A stretch of DNA of 64,000 nt from Ariolimax columbianus (lineage: Eukaryota > Mollusca > Gastropoda > Stylommatophora > Arionidae), in the NCBI GenBank assembly GCA_036924085.1, contig JAVGWX010000003.1, positions 125,787,474-125,851,473 of the forward strand. The letters are read 5' to 3'. A program made the translations under genes and the position numbers. The stretch's first letter is position 1, and every line of letters begins with the position of its first letter. The notes beneath the pieces were generated by a model. The model saw nothing but the letters and a program-made list of their open reading frames with translations. It had not been told where the DNA came from and did not search any database. Shown piece by piece: positions 54,914 through 64,000 of the stretch.

Positions 54914-57900
54914 AAGACCCTCAAAATATTACAGTGGAATGCGGAGGGAGTCATTAACAAAAAACTTTCCCTAACACACCACCTGCATGAAGGTAAGATT
55001 GACGGGGCATGTATCCAGGAAACGCACCTCAACAATAACCATAAATTCTCAATCAGAGGATACCAGACCTTCCGTCTAGATAGAGAAGGCCACAAAGGAG
55101 GGGTCCTGATACTGACCAGAAACAGCATACCGAGTAGCGCGGTACCTGTCAATCACACCGGACAAGCAGAAATTGTAGGAGTTGACATAATGGCTCAAGA
55201 GACGAAGCTCCGCATTTTCAATCTCTACGGACCACCAAACAGAGACCTATCGCTCTCGAGTATGGAGGTCAGAGACTCCAACTGCATAGTAGTTGGAGAT
55301 TTCAACAGCCACTCGGAGAGATGGGGCTACTCTGACACAGACAGCAGAGGTGACGAAGTGGAAGATTGGGAGATAGATGCAAATCTCTCCCTAATCAATA
55401 GGCCGGAGGATAGCCCTAGCTTCTATTCAAGAACATGGCATACCACCTCGACTCCAGATTTGGCCTTCTCCACACAGGACATACACTATAAAATAGACCG
55501 CCAGGTGCTAAACCAACTGGCAGGTAGCGACCACAGGCCGATCAGGCTAACCATTGACATGGAAGTAGGCCCACAGGAACTGCTACCGCTCCAACGTTGG
55601 AATTACAAACGAGCCGACTGGGACAGATTTGCAATCCTGACAGATGGGCTGTGTGAAACCATCAACACACGAAACACCAAAATGAAGCCCATGGTAGAGA
55701 GCCTAAGCAAGGCAATAATGCAAGCCGCCACTGAAACCATCCCAAGAGGAGCTAGGAAAAACTATAAGCCCTACTGGAATGATGAGTTACAGAAAGTGGA
55801 AGATGCAGTAACAAATGCTAGGAACGTGGCAGAACGAGAAAAATCCATTGAGGCAAACATCGCCCTCAAAGCCGCCACGGCGAAGTACAAACACACTCTC
55901 AAGCAAACAGCAAGAGAAAGTTGGAAAAATAAAACGGAAAGTTTAAACCTGGACAAAGAAGGGAACAAGCTATGGAAGCTAGTCAGAGCCATGAATGACG
56001 AAACCCCGTCAAATAAACAAATTACTATCAAGCAGGGCGAGAACTTGATCACAGGTAAGAAAGCCGCAAACGCCTTTGTCGATCACTATGCCAGAGCAAA
56101 CCACATCGAGGTCCCTGCAGATAAGCATACAGACATTAGCGAAGAGCTAAAGGGACACGAAAACATAAATACGGCTCCTGAAGAGCACATGATGGCCAAA
56201 CTAACCATGCGCGAAATGGAAGAGGCTATGAGAACACTAAAGAAAAGGAAATCTCCCGGAAAAGACTGGATAACAAACGAAATGCTGATGGGGCTGGGCC
56301 AAACAGCGAAGAAAAAACTGCTATCAGTCCTGAACCAAAGCTGGAAAAGGGGTATTGTACCCCAGGCATGGAAAGATGCAATACTGGTACCAGTACCAAA
56401 AACAGGAAAGGACAAAACAGATCCGAATGGATACAGGCCCATAAGCCTACTGAGCTGTGTCGGCAAGCTGATGGAACGGATGATAAACACCAGACTGATG
56501 TGGCATCTGGAAGAAAAACGAATACTAATTCCACAGCAAGCCGGCTTTAGACAGCACAGATCCACTGAGGACCAGGTCATCCTCATAGCCCAGGAGATAG
56601 AAGATGCCTACCAGGCACAGAAACACACAGTAGCTGTTTGGGTGGATCTGGAAAAGGCATTTGACAAAGTCTGGAAGGATGGACTTAGAGTCAAGCTAAG
56701 AAGAAGTGATGTCTGTGGGAAGATGTACAAGTTGATCAACCACTACCTCAAACAAAGAACGGCCAGAGTCCAAGTACAAGGGCAGATGAGCAAAAAGGTG
56801 ACACTCGAGCAGGGAGTACCCCAAGGGGGAGTACTGTCACCCACACTCTTTCTGGTATATATAAACGATATTACAGAGAATATACCAAGAAGAGTCCATA
56901 GCTCAATGTTTGCAGACGATCTGGCTATGTGGACCTCTGAAAAGAATCTCACCATAGCAAGAAATCGGATGCAGACGGCCCTAACATCGCTGGAAGAGTG
57001 GGAGAACTCATGGCTGGTCAAAATAAACGAGGAGAAAACCACGTGCACAATATTCTCGCTCTCATTAAAACCCCAAAGTACCAAATTAAGCCTAAATGGC
57101 AAAATCCTGCAGCCAAACGACAACCCAACCTATCTGGGAGTCACATTTGATCGGCGCATGACATGGAAAAGTCAGATTGAGAGAAACCGAATGAAAGCCA
57201 GAGAAAGAATGGCGATCATGAGGAAACTTGCTGGCACAAGCTGGGGAGCAGACGAAGGCATACTAAAGAAACTGTACACTGGAAGAGTGAGACCAGTTCT
57301 CGAGTATGGCATTGCGGCATGGACAACAGCAGCAAAGGCGGACTTCGATAAAGTTAACAAACTTCAAAACCAAGCCATGAGAATTATAACAGGTGGCATG
57401 AAGTCAACGCCAATTGTAGAACTTGAAAAGATTACAAAACTGCAATCCATGACCGATAGAAGAGACTGCAGAGCCCAGCTGCAGTCAGAGAAACTCCGAA
57501 GACTGACGGACCATCCAATGTACCAGAGACTAAACAATTTGGGAAATGGGAAACTAAAGCGGAGAAACTTTGCAGAAATAGCCAAAGCAAAGATGCACGA
57601 AGATCCCACAAACGCACTAACAACACCAAAACCCATCACTACTGTACGAAAACCTACTTGGAGGCAGGATATATTTCCAGAGGTGGTAGAAAATATACCA
57701 GGTATTGCAAACTGCCAGAGTGAAAAAGAAAGGAGAGACACTACCCTAAGCTTCATAACGAAAAGCTACCCAAGCATGGACTGGACCCATGCATACACCG
57801 ACGGTTCTGTAACAAACACTACACAGAACGGAGGGGCAGGAGCATTCCTGAACCTACCAAATGGCAGAAATATAACACTGTCATTCGCTACTGGTAAGTA

Positions 57901-58585
57901 CACAAGCAATTTCAGAGCAGAGGCAGAGGCACTGAGGGCGGCAGTGGAAGAAATGGTAACACACAGTGAAAATGAGAGCCATATAGTCTTGCTGACAGAT
58001 GCTCTCGAAGTAGTCACAGCGCTAAAAAGCCAGAAGAACACTGAGCTTAATGACTTAAGAGCAGCACTCTGCAAACTGTGCCAGCAGTCCGCACCAAAAA
58101 GGGTGGGGGTACAGTGGGTCCCGTCACACTGCAACATCCTAGGCAACGAGGAGGCAGACAGACTGGCAAAGGAAGGTGCAAGGCTACCACAAACAGATAC
58201 CAGTATGTCGTACGAAGAGTCAAAACGGCTTATCAAAGCCAGATACATGTCCAAATGGGAAACCGAACATACTGGTTACACCAAAAACGATGCCTATTAC
58301 CAGTTGAACCGAAGAGAGCAGGTCGTTGTCTTCAGACTTCGCACTGGCCACAACAGACTGAGGTACCACCTATTCAACAAACTGAAGATAGGGTGTACCG
58401 ACGAATGCCCGTGCGGTACTGGTAAAATGACCACTGAACATCTGCTGCAGAACTGCCCGACATACGAGGATCAGAGAGAGCAGATGTGGCCATTGCCAGT
58501 GGAACTGCAAGACAAGCTGTATGGTAGTGGCGAGAGTCTCAGGATGACCGCCGCTTTTTTCGAGAAAATAATGGTTACTGTCTGA
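54896..58585 (+). CDS. LINE ORF2: endonuclease, reverse transcriptase, RNase H
   Basis: An open frame of 1,229 codons from the first ATG. The frame is open further upstream to 54836, but without ATG. Residues 10-220 are an APE-type endonuclease: ILQWNAEG, QETHL with catalytic Glu, VVGDFNSH and GSDHRPI with the Asp-His pair. Residues 440-720 are reverse transcriptase: YRPISLL, QAGFRQHRS, WVDLEKAFDKVW (block A), GVPQGGVLSP and FADDLA (about 671). RNase H is at 960-1095 with the D-E-D-D set and SHC. The C-terminal Cys/His motif CPCGTGKMTTEHLLQNC is near 1170. All catalytic residues are present. The first six codons (54896-54913) lie upstream of the insertion point, so the start codon is probably host-derived. 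Confidence 0.9.
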   Translation: MVKVSKKTLKILQWNAEGVINKKLSLTHHLHEGKIDGACIQETHLNNNHKFSIRGYQTFRLDREGHKGGVLILTRNSIPSSAVPVNHTGQAEIVGVDIMAQETKLRIFNLYGPPNRDLSLSSMEVRDSNCIVVGDFNSHSERWGYSDTDSRGDEVEDWEIDANLSLINRPEDSPSFYSRTWHTTSTPDLAFSTQDIHYKIDRQVLNQLAGSDHRPIRLTIDMEVGPQELLPLQRWNYKRADWDRFAILTDGLCETINTRNTKMKPMVESLSKAIMQAATETIPRGARKNYKPYWNDELQKVEDAVTNARNVAEREKSIEANIALKAATAKYKHTLKQTARESWKNKTESLNLDKEGNKLWKLVRAMNDETPSNKQITIKQGENLITGKKAANAFVDHYARANHIEVPADKHTDISEELKGHENINTAPEEHMMAKLTMREMEEAMRTLKKRKSPGKDWITNEMLMGLGQTAKKKLLSVLNQSWKRGIVPQAWKDAILVPVPKTGKDKTDPNGYRPISLLSCVGKLMERMINTRLMWHLEEKRILIPQQAGFRQHRSTEDQVILIAQEIEDAYQAQKHTVAVWVDLEKAFDKVWKDGLRVKLRRSDVCGKMYKLINHYLKQRTARVQVQGQMSKKVTLEQGVPQGGVLSPTLFLVYINDITENIPRRVHSSMFADDLAMWTSEKNLTIARNRMQTALTSLEEWENSWLVKINEEKTTCTIFSLSLKPQSTKLSLNGKILQPNDNPTYLGVTFDRRMTWKSQIERNRMKARERMAIMRKLAGTSWGADEGILKKLYTGRVRPVLEYGIAAWTTAAKADFDKVNKLQNQAMRIITGGMKSTPIVELEKITKLQSMTDRRDCRAQLQSEKLRRLTDHPMYQRLNNLGNGKLKRRNFAEIAKAKMHEDPTNALTTPKPITTVRKPTWRQDIFPEVVENIPGIANCQSEKERRDTTLSFITKSYPSMDWTHAYTDGSVTNTTQNGGAGAFLNLPNGRNITLSFATGKYTSNFRAEAEALRAAVEEMVTHSENESHIVLLTDALEVVTALKSQKNTELNDLRAALCKLCQQSAPKRVGVQWVPSHCNILGNEEADRLAKEGARLPQTDTSMSYEESKRLIKARYMSKWETEHTGYTKNDAYYQLNRREQVVVFRLRTGHNRLRYHLFNKLKIGCTDECPCGTGKMTTEHLLQNCPTYEDQREQMWPLPVELQDKLYGSGESLRMTAAFFEKIMVTV
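54902..54913. repeat. Target-site duplication, left copy
   Basis: AAAGTGTCAAAG, identical to 58613-58624. It brackets the family L LINE. Confidence 0.9.
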
Positions 58586-58612
58586 CTGTGTACGCAGAAG
58601 AAGAAGAAGAAG
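54914..58612 (+). mobile_element. Family L LINE, near-complete copy
   Basis: A 3.7-kb insertion with an intact ORF2, 3' UTR of about 10 nt before an (AAG)n tail, and perfect 12-bp flanking duplications. There is no ORF1 or 5' UTR, so it is 5'-truncated near the ORF2 start. Domain order EN-RT-RNase H-Cys/His motif places it in the I group in the broad sense. Other window copies (5.2-7.5, 8.3, 23.3-24.5, 42.2 kb) are shorter or older. Confidence 0.9.
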
Positions 58613-58624
58613 AAAGTGTCAAAG
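58613..58624. repeat. Target-site duplication, right copy
   Basis: AAAGTGTCAAAG directly after the (AAG)n tail and directly before GTAAGA. Confidence 0.9.
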
Positions 58625-58649
58625 GTAAGATAAGTATCAAACGCATATG

Positions 58650-59700
58650 ATCATGCTCTTAGATCAACTTGTCTATATGAAATATATTTTCTTTTCGTGT
58701 CGCTTGACAAGAGAAAGCAATTCAGGTTAAAATACCATTCACTAAATGCTATGTGTTCTTCCGTGAGCAACACCTTTATGGTATCTTTTGTACTAGATGA
58801 TGTTGGGATTTTGTTTTCTTGTGTTACTGCGTTGTGGTGTGATGCATTGTCTATTATCAGACAGGACGGCGTATCTAAGGACAGAAGAGCAGTATTTTTA
58901 ATCAACGCTTTGAATATGTTGCCATTTATCTCGGTATGAAAGTTCCGATTGTCCGTATAATTTGAAGAAAATACAAGTTCTGCATTCTTCACCAGCCAAT
59001 TGTCTTCTACCTATATGTGCTATTATCAAGCGCTGTCCTTTGCTACTTAGTACTAAACTTGTAATCGTTCCATCGATTTACTGCCATTCCCTTTCACTTG
59101 TGTAGTGAGGATTTATCAAATTTTCATCCACATAAAAATATAACATTGTTTATACATTTCGTGTACTTTACGTAAATACTTGCTTTTCATAGATACTAAA
59201 TGCGGCTTCTCGCAGATGTTTCTTTCGCTAGCTTAATTTTTAAAGGTAAATTATTTGCTCCTTTCAGTTCTCCACAACGTATAATTTGATACAGCAATGT
59301 GATTGTGTGTTCACAGGCGGGACTTCAGCTTCCTAATTGTCATTGTTTCTTTGGAATCAAACATTCGACAATTCTTTCTTCTAATGAAATCCCTGTCAAA
59401 ACTATCTACCATTTTCTTTTCTTCTTGCGTGCTAGTCTTGATGGAACACGAACTTCCATAGTCTAAGAGCAATCGATCACATGACAGTTTACTTAAACCC
59501 AAAGCGTGAGTAGTTATTTTGTACTTATTTGAGATACTCCGATACAGTTTACAAAGCTTAGCTACTCTGCTAAAATATTGATACATTTTCAATGCAATTG
59601 TAAAGAGTCTAAGGAAATTGACTTTCAGACTCATTTTTGTTGCAAACGTTAAACACAATTAGTTTTACTACGTCTATGCACTCGCATATTCAATTTGTAA
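58650..59700 (-). pseudogene. DDE transposase relic
   Basis: Two minus-strand frames fit one protein. 59311-59658 carries an N-terminal part with SFDRDFIRRK. 58651-58992 carries DTPSCLIIDNASHHNAV, containing the Asp-Asn of the second catalytic motif in DDE_3-type transposases, then a PTSSSTKDTI region. The stretch between is decayed, including the first catalytic Asp region. It is distinct from the mariner relics. It starts about 25 bp right of the LINE. Confidence 0.65.
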
Positions 59701-60845
59701 CGACAAATTGAACGCACCGGAAGGCTCATAGAGCTGTTCAAAATTAATGCCATTTTGTTTGAAGCTGGAAAGATTTCGTAAATCACGTGGAAAATGTTTT
59801 TTTTTTCTCAAAAATATAACTGTTATGAAAGGAAAATAATTTTCAAAGACTGGTTTCATTAGAAGAACTGGTTTTTTAAAAATACTATGGATGACGGAAA
59901 TTGTATTCCACATGTTTGTGGGCGATGAAATAATAGTCACCCTTCGGAAATGGTAATCAACATGTTATATGGAAAATTTGAACTATTTTGTTCAATCGGT
60001 TGCTGAGACATTTCTTGTTAAACAGTGGTAAATATTGTGAAACGCACTAAAGTCAACGCTCAGAAGAGAAACCACAATCACACTGTAAATTTAAATAACT
60101 TCTACCAATCACCTTGTAAAATGAGCTATCTCCGCTGTTATTCATGAATCATACCTGTATATTAATACGTCTGAATTTTATGGTGGTAAAGACTTGGCTT
60201 CTTACGCTAAAGGTATCAGGTTTGATCATTATTATCGACACTTTATTAAGGGCCAATTGAATTTGAGTATATCTGCCGAAAACAATGCTTTCAGTAGGTA
60301 CATAATTATTAAAGATTCATTGAAAATTATTCTTTTAGAGGTAAATATTATAGGTATTTTAAGAACAAAATTTTGAAAATGGAATATTTTGAGCAGAAAA
60401 AGCCAAATTAAATTCATAATTTTCTCAAGATATTTCAAAGACAAAAATAGATAGCTTAATGAAATTTGGCATATACACATGACACAATATATTACATCTT
60501 TGGGATTAAAACATTTAAATTATAGCGACGGCTAAGAAGGTCTGTATGTGGAGAGTAATTAAAAAAATAAAATTTCCTTAGGAGTAAGGGTTGACATAAA
60601 TGAACACACACACAAAAAAAGTATTCAATCTGTTGCATTTCTGGTAGTCCATCGATATTCAATTGGATGTTCCTACTTGTTTGTCAATTCAGGAGACAAT
60701 ATGTTAATAACATTTTGAGATATTGCGCACATGGCAAACACAAATGTTGAGAAAAGTAATTTTGAAATAATTGCAATAATGTAACTTGCCATGCTGGTTT
60801 AAAAAAAAAATAGCTCTACTTAGTGAGTACCTGCTGCATATGAGT
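59700..60845. other. AT-rich stretch
   Basis: A minus-strand 88-codon frame at 59674-59940 may continue the transposase region but I do not recognise it. The rest shows nothing. Confidence 0.3.
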
Positions 60846-60849
60846 CATA

Positions 60850-61250
60850 TTCAGGATATTCCATAACTGTCTGAACACTTTTTCTTGCCCTTTTTTATAT
60901 TTTCATCCATTCTATTTTCTTCAGCTGCTTTACAACGTTTTGAATCTCCATCTTCAAGATAACCAGTGTAGGTTAGACCATAGTGACTGACATATCTTTC
61001 AAAGATTTTTGTCAGACCTACAGGTTTCATGTTTCCTGCACAGCCAACATAAATTTTCTTGCAAGTGTTTCTGTGATGCTCCTGCCATTTCAATAGTTTG
61101 TCGCCATAAATTTTCTTGCTCATCTTTGCGCATGCATCACAATAATTGGACAGGACCTCCATGTCAACGACTTTTGCTGGTGCTTTTAGACTAACAGACA
61201 TAAATGTTGCAATTATAATTTTCTGGAAAATCCCCTTCGCTGCCATGTTC
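60850..61250 (-). pseudogene. Mutator-like transposase fragment
   Basis: A minus-strand frame of 131 codons reads EVLSNYCDACAK, then WQEHHRNTCKKIYVGCAGNM, then YGLTYTGYLEDGDSKRCKAA. This is the CxxC segment, the G-G/N-M segment and the DGDSK motif of the Mutator-like (MULE) transposase core common in invertebrates. Flanking parts of the protein are missing, so it is a fragment, though the frame itself is intact. Confidence 0.7.
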
Positions 61251-61254
61251 CATC

Positions 61255-61835
61255 AGAGGAAACTGTCACTTCTTCTGACTCTTCTGCGTCTTTCAATTCA
61301 GTTGATGCCTTTCTCATGCTTGATGCTGCTGCCACCCTTGTTGCATGAGGAATACGATGCTTGATTACCTCTAATCAAACACTCGAAACTGGCTGGGGCA
61401 TATTCATGGCAGCCGAAAAGTTTGGACGTTTCTAGTCATAACATCCGATGTCATACATTGGAAACTGGAATCGCAAATTAATGTTCACTTAATTTTTAAA
61501 AGTCAGTGTATGTTTATTCATAACTAATGTCACATAACCGTTCAGAGACTGTAAATATATTATTATCTCTATAGTGGGCATGAGAACAGCTGGATGAAAG
61601 AAATCAGTTGCTCAATATTAAACAGTCTTAGACCACTGATACTATTTTCTCCGTCAGTAAATCCATCTGTGTAGTTGGGAGTTGCTCGAAAGCTTATCAA
61701 ATGCTGACGATCTTCGAGTGCCTGAAGGACTAGCCACAGTAGCAGTCCGGTAACTACTGGCACTAACTGTACTCTTACCAATATCGTTTGCTGTGACTGT
61801 GGAAACACTGGCATCACTAACTGCTATGGTTGTTG
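61255..61835. other. Unassigned stretch
   Basis: Possibly more Mutator-like debris to about 61380; otherwise nothing recognised. Confidence 0.3.
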
Positions 61836-61837
61836 TT

Positions 61838-62150
61838 GTTGTTTGCGAATGCCCACAATGAGCAGGTTAATCTTTTGTGCGCCTTGAAAAGGACGTTAAG
61901 TGGCGGGTTGCAGTAGCTTTAATTACATCCTGAGCGTACTGATGAAGGTTGACCAGGGTCCTCCAGGCGGTTGTACTATGCGTGGCTTAATCTGCGTGTC
62001 ACTCACTACTACGGGGATCACGTCGATCCCTCACCTCGTTAGACAGGCTGCCATGAAAATAGTCTGTTTCCAGGGAGGGCTACTAGGAAGCCGAGGTGAG
62101 GGTCTTGGTCAGTATATTTGGCCTGACCAGACGTTAGTCTTCCTCCCCAA
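61838..62150 (+). repeat. Dispersed repeat family C, copy 3
   Basis: The most complete copy. It starts at a (GTT)n run and shares the full block order with 51630-51925 and the first half with 8620-8768. No coding potential, no terminal inverted repeats and no target duplication found. Confidence 0.8.
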
Positions 62151-62154
62151 CTGC

Positions 62155-62740
62155 TTTGGTAAACATATTTCCATAAAATGTCCTTTATTGAGGACGATAT
62201 ACACCCTGTTTATCCATATTTTTTAATTTATGTAATTTACATTAAAATGTCACACTCACGCTGATTGTAAGTTCTTATATGTTGATTGTAAGCTGATTGA
62301 TACACTCAAATCAAATTGATGAACAAGTGAAGCCAAATTGAACACAGTTCCGAAGTTTTGGTTTGTTTATAAATGGTAGCTGGTAGTTGTATGTAAGGCG
62401 TTCTCTGATTGCTAACGTGTGTAGAATAAATGACTACTAGAAAATATAAGCCAATGAAAATTTAGTTTTAAACTAAATTTGAACACGATTTATAAATGCG
62501 GATTTATAAAATTTAGAACAATATAGCAAACAAATAAAATCTGTTCATAAAAAACATAGTTATGGCAGTTTGAAAATGTTGCGTACTTAATTAGGTAAAC
62601 ATATAGTTAGCCTGTTAAAAAAAAATCATTAAAAATTACTTTCAGATTACATTTTACAGCCAGAATTGCATTACTGTATGTAAAAATGATTAAACTCTGA
62701 TGTGGTGAAAAAAATGAAATTGATAAATTTTGAAGAAAAT
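62155..62740. other. AT-rich stretch, nothing identified
   Basis: No feature recognised. Confidence 0.35.
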
Positions 62741-62744
62741 ACTC

Positions 62745-64000
62745 ATTTTGAGGGGTCCAACAATCATCGAAGTGTTCCAATCGAGGGTAGGAGGGAGATT
62801 TGCTTCACTATTGGCTTTCAGAGAGGGACTGGATACCGATACAGTATCAGAGTCTCCTAACTCAGCGCTCACAGATACAGGAACAGAGATTCTGGGATGC
62901 CAACAAACAAAAAAGAAGCCATGGGTGACTAAAGAAATTGTAGACCTTTGTAATAGAAGGTCACTGAAAAACCAAAAACATCCACCTGATGAGGTCGGCA
63001 GATATAAAGAGGTCAAGAAAGTGATACAACAAAAGATGAGAGAGGCGAAAGAAGCGTGGATATGTGAGTAATGTACAAACATCGCAGAGAGATTAAACAA
63101 AAATGACGCTAAAGGATCATACAAGGTGGTCAAAGAACTGGTAACACCAAGACAAGGCAGGAACTTTATGATCCAGGATAAATGCGGCAAGTGCCTTATT
63201 GAGGACAATGACGTACTGGCACTATGGACAGAGTACTGTTCTGAGTTACACAACTATGAAGGGCGAAACGAACCTGAGAAAACAATCCCTCCAACACCAA
63301 CAACTATAGAGGATAACCAACTGATAACGGAGGAAGAGGTAGCTGCAGCGGTAAAGACATTGATAAGAGAGAAGGCGGCCGGCGTGGACAATGTACCAGC
63401 AGAGCTCTTACATGCCGGTGGTAAGGTAGTAGTGGAAGTCCTGACACACATCTGCAATAAAATATGGGCGACAGGAAACTGGCCGGACGTATGGATAAAA
63501 TCAATGGTTATACCGTTACATTAGCCTGGAAACCTAAAGCTGTGTCAAAATTATAGAATAATAAGCCTCATCAGCCACACAAGCAAGGTCATACTTAGAT
63601 TAATCCTCGACCGATTGAAACGCCAAGTAGAGAACATCATTGCTGAGGAGAAAGCAGGGTTCAGATATCTAGAACAGCAGCAAAAACCGTATCATGTGTT
63701 GTTTTATTTTAAAAAGGCGTTTGATATGGTATGGCATAAAGCGCTATGGGCAATCATGAGGATTTATAAAATCAACGGAAATATTATTAAGGTCTTTGAA
63801 CACCTGTATGATAGGTGTCCAGCACAGTTCTTGTGAATGGGAGGCGCAGAGACTGGTGTCACACAACAGTTGGTGTGAGACAGGGTTGTACACTCTCTTC
63901 AACTCGTTTCAATATATTCTTTGAGGGAATTATGAGTGAGTCACTTGGAGGTCATGTTGGTACTGTCGAGATAGTTTTGCAGATGACATCGACGGGTTAG
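62745..64000 (+). mobile_element. RTE-like LINE, continues past the right edge
   Basis: The + strand encodes, in order, the end of the endonuclease and linker (QTKKKPWVTKEIVDLCNRRS), EKAAGVDNVPAELLHAGG, EEKAGFRYLEQQQ, YFKKAFDMVWHKALW (block A) and VGVRQGCTLSSTRFNIFFEG (block B). Only two in-frame stops (near 63069 and 63522) and one frameshift (near 63830) interrupt about 400 codons, so it is younger than most RTE fragments here. Confidence 0.85.

Noticed and set aside
55771..58254. Minus-strand ORFs of 60-166 codons across the LINE
   Set aside because: Antisense shadows of the 1,229-codon LINE ORF.

Overview
The window is animal nuclear DNA. Introns with GT-AG splice sites, dense non-LTR retrotransposons, DNA-transposon relics, micro- and minisatellites and an 18S-like rDNA block rule out a bacterium. 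The variable regions of the 18S-like sequence and the mix of I-group, RTE, CR1-like and Jockey-like LINEs suggest a lophotrochozoan, most likely a gastropod mollusc. That placement is inference; no search was run.

Host genes are sparse and split into small exons. At 2.2-9.9 kb (+) there are three phase-matched exons: a Thr/Ser/Pro mucin-like repeat exon, a six-cysteine ShKT-type exon, and a terminal exon with a hydrophobic tail and an AATAAA signal. Their two introns hold old LINE and short-element insertions. At 3.2 kb (-) a possible antisense Cys-rich exon lies inside the first of these introns. At 36.75-36.97 kb (-) there is one clear CAP-superfamily (SCP/CRISP-type) exon. At 54.86 kb (+) a 58-nt candidate exon has a LINE inserted exactly against its splice donor.

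Most other DNA is mobile-element debris. The best-preserved element is an I-group-like LINE ('family L') at 54.9-58.6 kb, with one open frame carrying endonuclease, reverse transcriptase, RNase H and a C-terminal Cys/His motif. It ends in an (AAG)n tail and has a perfect 12-bp target-site duplication. Further copies lie at 5.2-7.5, 8.3 and 23.3-24.5 kb. A short retroelement ('family A', 4.0 and 30.8 kb) has the same kind of tail and 12-bp duplications. RTE-like fragments occur throughout. A CR1-like LINE at 31.9-35.8 kb is split by an antisense Jockey-like LINE. Mariner, hAT, Mutator-like and another DDE transposase relic are also present.

The most unusual region is 18.9-21.2 kb. The 5' two-thirds of an 18S rRNA gene is joined directly to several copies of the 28S 3' end, with no ITS1, 5.8S, ITS2 or main body of 28S. 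The 18S-28S joint looks the same in each copy, so one fusion was probably amplified afterwards. The window also has more than a dozen minisatellites. Two of them (82 bp at 13.2 kb and 32 bp at 34.3 kb) arose inside LINE coding sequence.
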